The notes beneath the pieces are model-generated. The model saw only the letters and a list, made by a program, of their open reading frames with translations, made no database searches and was not told the DNA's origin. 64,000 nt of DNA from Symsagittifera roscoffensis (lineage: Eukaryota > Xenacoelomorpha > Acoela > Convolutidae), in contig NC_087069.1 of the NCBI RefSeq assembly GCF_963678635.1, positions 53,294,251 through 53,358,250 of the forward strand, in the 5' to 3' direction. The position numbers and the translations under genes are program-made. This document shows, one piece after another, positions 52,989 through 60,800 of the stretch. Each line of letters starts with the position of its first letter. Position 1 is the stretch's first letter.

Positions 52989-55603
52989 CGTGGGCTAAAA
53001 AAATGATTATTTTGAGACTGAAAAGCGGTGGTATGGGGTTGTTCAATAATTTGTTCATAAGTATTATGATCTTGTGACTGGTGTGTCATTATATGTTGGA
53101 TGGGACTTTGTGATGTGGTGAGTCGAAAATTTGGATTATGTGTGATGGCTAAATTTCGAAAATTTCGTGGGACTAGGGATAGTGGATGGTTATTTGGTAG
53201 GGGTGGTAATTGTGGTGCCGTTGGCGTTATGTCTACATTGTTATGTTCTTCGTCGTATGTATTTTGTCGTGTTGCTATTTTTGTGTTATATTCTTTTATT
53301 TGTGCGTCTAAAAGAATTTTGTTTATAGATGTAGAAAAGATTCCAAAAAATCCTGCAAAGAGTATGCGTGCTACGCTTGCTTGTCTGTTTACTTGTGTGT
53401 GTATAGCACATGTGTTGTAGATTCCTTTTAAAAGTGAGAAAAGAAATCCAATAAAGTTAAACATTGCGTATAAAATAGTCAATTTTTCTAAGATGTAGTA
53501 GGGCCATCCTAGAAAATCGAGGATCTCATTTTTGAGTGTAACAAAGCTAAAAATGTTAATTGGTGATATATCTTGGGGACGGTATTTTTCACCGTTTAGA
53601 TATATATAATCTTTAATGTCTTTAAAATATCCGCTATAGTCTTGCGTGTAGATATCGGCAAATCCTGCGGTTTCCGCAAGTTTGCGTAAATTTTGATCTA
53701 TTGATTGTCTTTGTATAGTGTCCATTTGTGTTAATAATTCTTGGAATTGTTGTGTTCTAATGTGATGTTGAATATCTGATTTTGAATAGATTCCTATTGA
53801 TTGTAAGTCTATATTTGGGTTTCGAGCAATAGCGCGAATGCTTTCTGGTGAAAATTTTTTGAGTGATTGCATTAATGTGGGATATGGAGTGAGAAGATAA
53901 TATTTATTTTCATCAGGGTTTAGTTGTACTACATTGTGGCTGTTTTCTGATCCACATGGGACTGCGGTATCCCAGAAATAGGTTCTTCGTGAAAGTGTAT
54001 CCACGAAATGTACTTTATTCTTATAAAAGATAGGGATTCTTTTATAACATCGTTTATCTTCAAAAACGTATAGTGGTGATACTTTTTTAGTACAAGTATA
54101 AAACCATAAGATGTTTCCTTCATAGTCTAAAAAATTTGATCTATTTCCAGATAATAAGTATCCTGCATAGGGTATTTTTAATACTGCTAGTGCAAGTGAT
54201 TGTAATATTTGTGTTCGTTCTAATTCGCATAGTTGGTGTAGTGTTTCTAATTCGGAGAGTGACATTTCTTGAAAAATTCGGCTAATTGTATAATCTAGTT
54301 TCATATCTAAATGAATATCATAGTGGATATTACCGAAATATGTAGTATTCATTAGTGATAATTCTTGTAAGCGTGTGCTTCTGGTGTCATGGGGTTTTAG
54401 ATGTCCACCAGGTTGTCCGTTGCTTTTTTCAAAATTAACTGGTATATAGGATGTTCCTTCGTTTGGAGGATGACCTGTGGCATATGGGTCAAGTTTTATT
54501 TTTCCAGTGGTCATGTCGAATCCTTTTTCGTATTCAACTAATATTTCAGAGTATTGTGTTTTATGGAGTGGATTTCTATATTTACATGCAAGTTCTGTTT
54601 CTTGATATATTTGAAAACGTGTCAATTTATTTTCTATATTGTGTATGTTTCTAAAATTAGTACTTTGTTTTCGTGATGGATGTACTTGTTCATATGGAAT
54701 TGATTGTATAATGTATTTTTCGTGAAATTTTATCATACGAGCGTGTATTCTTGCTACTTGAAATGTTGTACATGTATCTTCGGGGAACCAAACAATTGTT
54801 GCTTGTGTTCTCGTTGTAGGGTCGCAATAACCTTGATCATTTTTACAAGGTAATCGGATTCCTTGATAGATCATTGTATTATCTGATAAATCTCGTGTTA
54901 GTTGTAATTTTTCGAGTTGTATTTTCCAATCGAAAAACATTATTTCTTGGTATCCTTTATTTTTTGTGTCTGCTTTGCAGTTTGATGGGTTATTTATACC
55001 AATGTGTGGTATCCAATGTTTATCGTGTAGGTCATAGGTTAATCGTCCGTGTGCGCCGTTATACGGTAATTTGTCGTCTAGTTTTATATGTCCTTGGTGT
55101 CTTTCAAGTTGTGATTGATGTACAGAGTCTGAAAAAACTTGAAAGTTAACTAACTTTCTTTCGGAGTTTTTATTTTGTGTGATGTTTAGTCTAAGTAATT
55201 CATTTTTACAATCGTCGGGATTGAGATGTAAAAGACGTTCTATATTACTCTGATAGAATGATTCATGGTCAAGTCGGTTTTTGTTTCCGTTCGAGACTTG
55301 TGAACAATGTACTTTCTTTTCGGAAAATGTTGCTGTGAATTTATAACCTGTAACTGTTGTTGCTCGGGCTTTTGAATAGAGTGTTGCTATTACATTTGTA
55401 GTTTCTATAGCTTGTGGTTCTGTTTCACATTGTGATACTTGATTTATTGCATATTTGTGTAGTGTTTTTTGTTCATTTTCTTCACAATCGTAATGTGTTA
55501 CTAATAAATCTTGTGGTCCTGTACGAGGGGAAGGGTTTATGTTTTGATTTGAGATTACTAGAAAAAGGAGTTGGAGAAAAATTAATAATTTTAGAACATA
55601 CAT
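52985..55603 (-). CDS. env: Element C: envelope-type glycoprotein
   Basis: An uninterrupted 872-residue frame. An N-terminal signal peptide (about residues 1-19, LKLLIFLQLLFLVIS) precedes a long ectodomain with many paired cysteines and N-glycosylation sites (NIT, NRS, NTT). A hydrophobic segment around residues 705-727 (LTILYAMFNFIGFLFSLL), with a second at 744-758, fits a membrane anchor. A tail of about 110 residues follows. Stretches such as IVWFPEDTCTTFQV near residue 280 and the CY..IP......FVD..(T/S)R......PC spacing near residue 510 resemble, from memory, glycoproteins of chuvirus-like negative-strand viruses and env genes captured by invertebrate LTR elements. The protein would mediate attachment and fusion. 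The family assignment is moderate to low; that it is a secretory-pathway envelope protein is clear. Confidence 0.8.
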   Translation of the reverse strand: MYVLKLLIFLQLLFLVISNQNINPSPRTGPQDLLVTHYDCEENEQKTLHKYAINQVSQCETEPQAIETTNVIATLYSKARATTVTGYKFTATFSEKKVHCSQVSNGNKNRLDHESFYQSNIERLLHLNPDDCKNELLRLNITQNKNSERKLVNFQVFSDSVHQSQLERHQGHIKLDDKLPYNGAHGRLTYDLHDKHWIPHIGINNPSNCKADTKNKGYQEIMFFDWKIQLEKLQLTRDLSDNTMIYQGIRLPCKNDQGYCDPTTRTQATIVWFPEDTCTTFQVARIHARMIKFHEKYIIQSIPYEQVHPSRKQSTNFRNIHNIENKLTRFQIYQETELACKYRNPLHKTQYSEILVEYEKGFDMTTGKIKLDPYATGHPPNEGTSYIPVNFEKSNGQPGGHLKPHDTRSTRLQELSLMNTTYFGNIHYDIHLDMKLDYTISRIFQEMSLSELETLHQLCELERTQILQSLALAVLKIPYAGYLLSGNRSNFLDYEGNILWFYTCTKKVSPLYVFEDKRCYKRIPIFYKNKVHFVDTLSRRTYFWDTAVPCGSENSHNVVQLNPDENKYYLLTPYPTLMQSLKKFSPESIRAIARNPNIDLQSIGIYSKSDIQHHIRTQQFQELLTQMDTIQRQSIDQNLRKLAETAGFADIYTQDYSGYFKDIKDYIYLNGEKYRPQDISPINIFSFVTLKNEILDFLGWPYYILEKLTILYAMFNFIGFLFSLLKGIYNTCAIHTQVNRQASVARILFAGFFGIFSTSINKILLDAQIKEYNTKIATRQNTYDEEHNNVDITPTAPQLPPLPNNHPLSLVPRNFRNLAITHNPNFRLTTSQSPIQHIMTHQSQDHNTYEQIIEQPHTTAFQSQNNHFFSPR

Positions 55604-56727
55604 GTGTATGATAATCCTGAGTATGGATTATAAAATGTAATGTAGCCAATTGTGTTTTTGGTATATCTGTCGTATTTGTATATTACTTCAGTAGTTATAA
55701 ACGGTGGTGGTAGTGATTGAGCTGTTATGTTAGGTGGGTTTAATGGGTAGGGATGTTGGGTAATATTGTTTAACTTAACTGTGATTTCAAACTTTAATTG
55801 TAAACTGTTTTGTTGGAGTATTTGAATATTGTGATCACGGATATCGTTGTGAATATCTTGGCGATATTGTAATCTATTAAGTGCCCAGTTATGAAGGCGG
55901 TTACTTTCTTGATGTTGTCCAAATAATGGTGGAGGTGCTGTAAATGTATTCCAATCTAGTCTTAAAGGAATATTTATTGATGATTGTTCTCGATATCTGG
56001 CGTCGAGATTATTTGGAAAATTTAAGTTAAAAGGTGGTGGTGAAATCTGGCTTATTGATGGTGTTGATGGTAGTGATAATGTTTCTGGTAGTGATGAGGA
56101 TGTTGTTGTATCCGTAGAAATATCTATTGGATTATTGACTAAATTTAATTCACCTTGTGTAAATGAATGTGTTGTCCAATATGGTAGTCGTGATGCCTGG
56201 TTTGGGGGGTTAAAGGGATTTTCACGTATTTGTTCAGATGTTGGTGTTGAACCTAAGTAATCTGATGGTAGGCTTGAGGTGCTACGTTGTGAAAGAAGCG
56301 TAGGGGTTTCTGGTAATATACCAATGGGGTTTTCTGGAGTGTTTTGTGATGGGGATTGAGGTATATCAAAATGAACTCGGGGAGTTTGAAAATTTCTGTT
56401 TCGTCGAGGATGTATAATTTGTCTATTTATTTCGACTGTATTTTGGTTTTGACTAGGATTTCTTATTCTACTTAGTTCTTGTGGTAGTGTTGGGTATAGG
56501 TTATATGTTGGTTCGCTTAGAGGTGCTTGTCGTTGAACTGGTTCTAGTGGTTCTGATAAACGAGCATGTCGTTCTTCAAAAGTGTATGGATTGTCTTGAA
56601 AAGAAATTCGTGTAGATGTTTGAGGATTTTGAGTAGTTGAAGGTGGTGTTGGGTTATCTTGGGATGATGTCGGTGAAGACTGATTCTGTGACTGTTGGGT
56701 AGCAATTTTTGATGGATTTTTGAATTG
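55591..56727 (-). CDS. Element C: 378-codon frame without an ATG, upstream of env
   Basis: The minus strand is open from just after a TAA at 56728-56730 to a TAA at 55591-55593, with no ATG before the last four codons. The first ~220 residues are Q/S/P/T-rich (QQSQNQSSPTSSQDNPTPPS). The C-terminal ~150 residues look folded, with RLDWNTFTAPPPLFGQ, a helix (ALNRLQYRQDIHNDIRDHN) and strands (LQLKFEITVKLNN; FITTEVIYKYDRYTKN). Its end overlaps the env start by 13 bases. The length and composition argue for a real protein reached by splicing or non-AUG initiation. It has the same build as the 601-residue ORF (disordered N-terminus, folded C-terminus), but I see no sequence similarity. Confidence 0.6.
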   Translation of the reverse strand, partial: QFKNPSKIATQQSQNQSSPTSSQDNPTPPSTTQNPQTSTRISFQDNPYTFEERHARLSEPLEPVQRQAPLSEPTYNLYPTLPQELSRIRNPSQNQNTVEINRQIIHPRRNRNFQTPRVHFDIPQSPSQNTPENPIGILPETPTLLSQRSTSSLPSDYLGSTPTSEQIRENPFNPPNQASRLPYWTTHSFTQGELNLVNNPIDISTDTTTSSSLPETLSLPSTPSISQISPPPFNLNFPNNLDARYREQSSINIPLRLDWNTFTAPPPLFGQHQESNRLHNWALNRLQYRQDIHNDIRDHNIQILQQNSLQLKFEITVKLNNITQHPYPLNPPNITAQSLPPPFITTEVIYKYDRYTKNTIGYITFYNPYSGLSYTCMF

Positions 56728-56732
56728 TTACT

Positions 56733-56921
56733 TTAGTGGGAAGGTTTATGTTTATTATAATATTCTTCCAAAAAAATAATTAGAAAAATTGTTGTTAGGG
56801 CAAATGTGATGATTGCTTTCTTTATACATTTGCATATTGTCAAAATGAGGGATGATAAAAATGTTATGAAAATTACAAACAATAAAAAAATATCAGTTCT
56901 ACTGAAAATTGTTCGTATCAT
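56733..56921 (-). CDS. Element C: small hydrophobic ORF 2
   Basis: 62 residues from ATG 56921, with two hydrophobic stretches (IFLLFVIFITFLSSLILTI and AIITFALTTIFLIIFL) separated by CKCIKK, i.e. a possible two-pass membrane peptide. The ATG overlaps the stop of the previous ORF as ATGA. AT-rich DNA can give hydrophobic frames by chance, so translation is uncertain. Confidence 0.4.
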   Translation of the reverse strand: MIRTIFSRTDIFLLFVIFITFLSSLILTICKCIKKAIITFALTTIFLIIFLEEYYNKHKPSH

Positions 56922-57148
56922 TTAGACAAGTTGTATAAATCGTACCTGTGGATATAATCAAGGGTTTTGGAAAGTTGGAGGAATAGTTCGAGTATAGTGT
57001 AGAAAATTAAAAAAATGTTACAAAAAATGATTAGGATTATTAGAAAAGATTCAAGTATATTAAAAAGAAATATTATAAAGGTTTCAAGTATTGTAAAAAA
57101 ATGTTTAAGATTTATGAGTATTTGAGTAACTGATTGAGAGAAGAGCAT
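56918..57148 (-). CDS. Element C: small hydrophobic ORF 1
   Basis: 76 residues from ATG 57148, mostly hydrophobic (LETFIIFLFNILESFLIILI and onward), with a polar end (DYIHRYDLYNLSK). The stop shares ATGA with the next start. As with ORF 2, this could be a membrane (viroporin-like) peptide or a chance product of T-rich sequence. Confidence 0.35.
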   Translation of the reverse strand: MLFSQSVTQILINLKHFFTILETFIIFLFNILESFLIILIIFCNIFLIFYTILELFLQLSKTLDYIHRYDLYNLSK

Positions 57149-57863
57149 TTAAGAAATGATCTCTTGGTCGAATATTTTTTGCTGTTTGAGGCGATTTTCA
57201 AGTGTGGTCGGATTATTTATTAGTTTTTTGACAAGTGGGTTGAGTTTTGTAAAAAATTGTTGGGGGCAATTTTCATGGTGATCGGGAGGTCGTCTTTTTC
57301 TTTATTTTTGTTTGTCAAATGATCCGGGGTATGGTGAGATTTTTATACTTTAGGCTAATTAAAATGTTCATTTTGTTACTTTAGGCTAAGTTAACAAATT
57401 TGTTTTGGGGGTATTCGTGGTCTGAGTTGGGGAAATATTGTTGATCTTTGGGTTATTAGATAAGGGAGGGGTATGGTATTATGGTGATATTTATTTTAGT
57501 TGTCAAGTTGGAGTGGTTTGCTTATTTTTGACCTGGAGGTCGTAAAGTTATAGTTATAGATGTGCCTGGAGTTCTATATTATTCGTCTAATTGGTCTTAG
57601 TTTGAGTTAGAGAAAGTGACGGATTGGATGAATCCTATTGGTCTATTTTGAACTAGAATTATTGCGTACTTGTCAGCATGTTATTTTGAAAAATGTAAAT
57701 GGAAAATGTTTCGGAGGTTTCAAGATTGTGAAGTATAATGTTAAAATTACTTTTGAAATTCCACTTTCTTTAAAATTTTAGATTGGGGGATGAATATTTT
57801 ATAGTTTTTACGTGGTTGATTTCGGAGTCTTGTTGTTTTTCTATTTTCTGATTTGTCGATTTG
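57149..57863 (-). other. Element C: non-coding interval between pol and the 3' ORF array
   Basis: About 715 bases without a protein-like frame. This is where a splice acceptor or internal promoter for the downstream ORFs would be expected. I see AACAG| and similar AGs on the minus strand near 57190 but none with a strong pyrimidine tract. Confidence 0.4.
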
Positions 57864-60800
57864 TTATTGGGGTATTATTTGTTCGGTCATCTTTTTATTT
57901 TTTCTTTGTTTTGGGGATTCTTTATGGTTTTGTGTATTGTTTTTGGTGGCGGTTGGTTTTGTGTTTTGATTTTCGGTGGGGTTATCATTTTGTTCTGTGT
58001 TTTTCAGATGTGGTTCATTTTGAATGATTTTTAATCCTGTGAAAGAATATAATTGAGTTAATTCGCGGAGTGCGTATTCTTTTGGGTAATAAGGTAATAG
58101 GTTGTTTCGATGTTGAACGATTTCTTTTTTGTTTGAGTCGGTAATTTTATATGTGACATCAGTGGGTTTTGCAATTATTTGGTATGGTCCTTTTCGAAGG
58201 GGTTGTAATTTTTTAGAAATTCCTTTTTGAGTATTAAAATTAGGTATTAAAACAAATGTTCCAATTTTTAATTCTGAGGCTGGTGTAAAACGTGAATTGA
58301 TTTGTTCATTAATGTTTTGTCTTTGTAATAACTTTTTTGTTATTTTTTGATAAATTTCATTGTAATTTTTATCTCTATTTAGAATCCATTCGGTGTGTGT
58401 ACCGGAGGCTAGTTTAGGAATTTGTGGGTGATGAAAATGATCTTCATCGTGTGTATGTAAAGGTAGGTTATAACAAATTGAGTCTTTATTTGGTTGACAA
58501 TAACCTTGTGCGTTTTTATGAGAATTTGCTGTAAACATTATTGGTTTGCGTGGCTTTTGGTTAAAAACCATTTCGTATGGTGACATTCCTAAAGTTGTCG
58601 TAATTTGTGAATTATATGCTAAGGGAAATAATTTTACATCTGCTGACCATTCGGTATATTTTGTATCATTTCCGTTGATGATACATCTGAGATATTCTTG
58701 TAATGAACGGTTCATACCTTCAACTAAGCCGTTTGTCCAAGGTGCATGAGATGTACGTGGTTTGTGTTTAATGTTGTATAAATGACATAGTGTGATAATT
58801 TCATTATTTATGAATTCTGTACCGTTGTCTGTAACTAAAATTTCTGGTAGTCCGAATTTTGCTATCCAGTGTTCATAGAGTGTTGTGTAAGCGTAATAAG
58901 CGTTACAATGTGGTACTGGGTTAATTGCTACATAATGTGTAAATGCGTCAACAATTACCATAATGTAGGAGTTTCCTTCGGATGAGGGTGAAATTGGTCC
59001 TTTGGTATCAAATGAGATACGATGATTAAAGTACAAACTTTGTCCTTTAAAATCTTGTTTTTGTGCTATTTGTTTTTGATTTGGGTAAGGTTTATTTAGT
59101 TGACATACTATACAATCATTGCATAGTACTTTTATCCAAATTGGTGCATTTGGGAAGTAAAAATTTTGTATAAAATTTGAATATGTTTTTTCTGATCCAG
59201 AGTGTCCTTTAATATTTTGTGTATGTGAAATATTAAAAGCTATAAGAATCATACTTAAAGGGAGACAGGGAACTGTAGATTCATTCAGGTTATACTCTAA
59301 AAGGTCTGTATTTTCGTTAATTGTTGTGTTGTTAAATTTGCGAAAGTATCGGAGGAGTGTTTTGTTTCCTAGAATGGTTGAATCTGCCTTGACAGGTTTA
59401 GTTTTATATTTGTGCCATGATTTTAGTTGTCTAATTATCGGGTCAAGATTTTGATATTGTTTCAGTGTTGAAATTGTAATTGTTTCTGTTGGAGGGAGAA
59501 AAATGTTTTCAATTTCGAATTTAGATAAGGGTATTGTATCAAGTGGGTCGTGGAGGTCAAAAACTTGATTTATTGTGTATTTTGAATCATTTGTTTGTGG
59601 TCCTGATAAATTTATTTTATCAGTTAAATCTTCTTTTTCAATTAGTGGAAAATGGTCTTTCTTAGGTGGATGTTGTTTTGTTCGTTTTTGTTGGGTGTTA
59701 TTTTTTATCCATTGAGAATATGGGATTGGTTTGAAAGTTGATGTTCCAAGTAGATCAACTTCATAATGATTATTTTGACAATCTAAATAAAGTGGGAAAT
59801 GTTGTAAACTATTTATTTGTGATTGTTCAATATCAGTTTTTACTGCATATTTGCATTCCAATCGGGGTGATGTTTCGTTTTCTGCAAGGTAGAATTTTAT
59901 GTTTTTGGGTATTTCAACTGTTGTTTTTCGAGTAAGTAATTCAGGTGGTGTATTTCGACTTAAGGTGTCTGGTAATGCAAGATTTTTTCCTGCAGTCCAA
60001 ACTATATGTAAGTTTGGAAATTTCATTAGAATTAGTTGAAATCTGTAAACTCGGTGGTTTGGGTTAGATTTTTGTGTAAAGAGAAAGATGATTGGTTTAT
60101 GGTCTGTGAATAAAACTGTGGGGTGTTTTGATCCAAGTATCAGAAATTCATATTCTGTCAGTGTATATATTATGGCTGTACATTCTCTCATTAGAGTTGA
60201 GAGTCGTAGCTCTGCTTGAGTGAATAATCGAGAATTTGCTGATATGAGGTTCATTTTATTTGTACCATTATGTGATTGTAATAGTGCTGCACCGATGCCA
60301 AAGTTCGAAGCATCGCACATTGCATAAAATGGTTGATTTGAATCTGGAATTGTGTTTGAAATTTGTTCAGTTAAAAGTTTTTTAATTTCTTCAAATCGTG
60401 TTTGATGTTCTGTGTTCCATTCAAAATTATTTTGTTGTCTAAGGATGTTATAAAATGGTCGTAGATATAATTGCATTTTATAAACATATTTACTTAAAAA
60501 GTTTAACATTCCAAGAAATTCTTGGATTTTCTTTTTATTTGTTGGTGGTTGAAGTTTTTGAATAGCGTCAATGCGTGATTTCAATGGAGTGATTGTTTTT
60601 CTTTCTATATTATGTCCTAAGAATCTAACTCTTGTCAAAAAGAAGTGTGATTTATCGGGGGCGGCCTTCAGATTTTCGTTCTGAAGTATTTGGTGATATT
60701 TTTCTAAAACATTGAACATCTCGTCTTTTGTTTGTGATTGCATAAAAACATCGTCTAAATAGGTGATTGCGTTTTTCTTGAGTATTAGTGGTCTAAAAAT

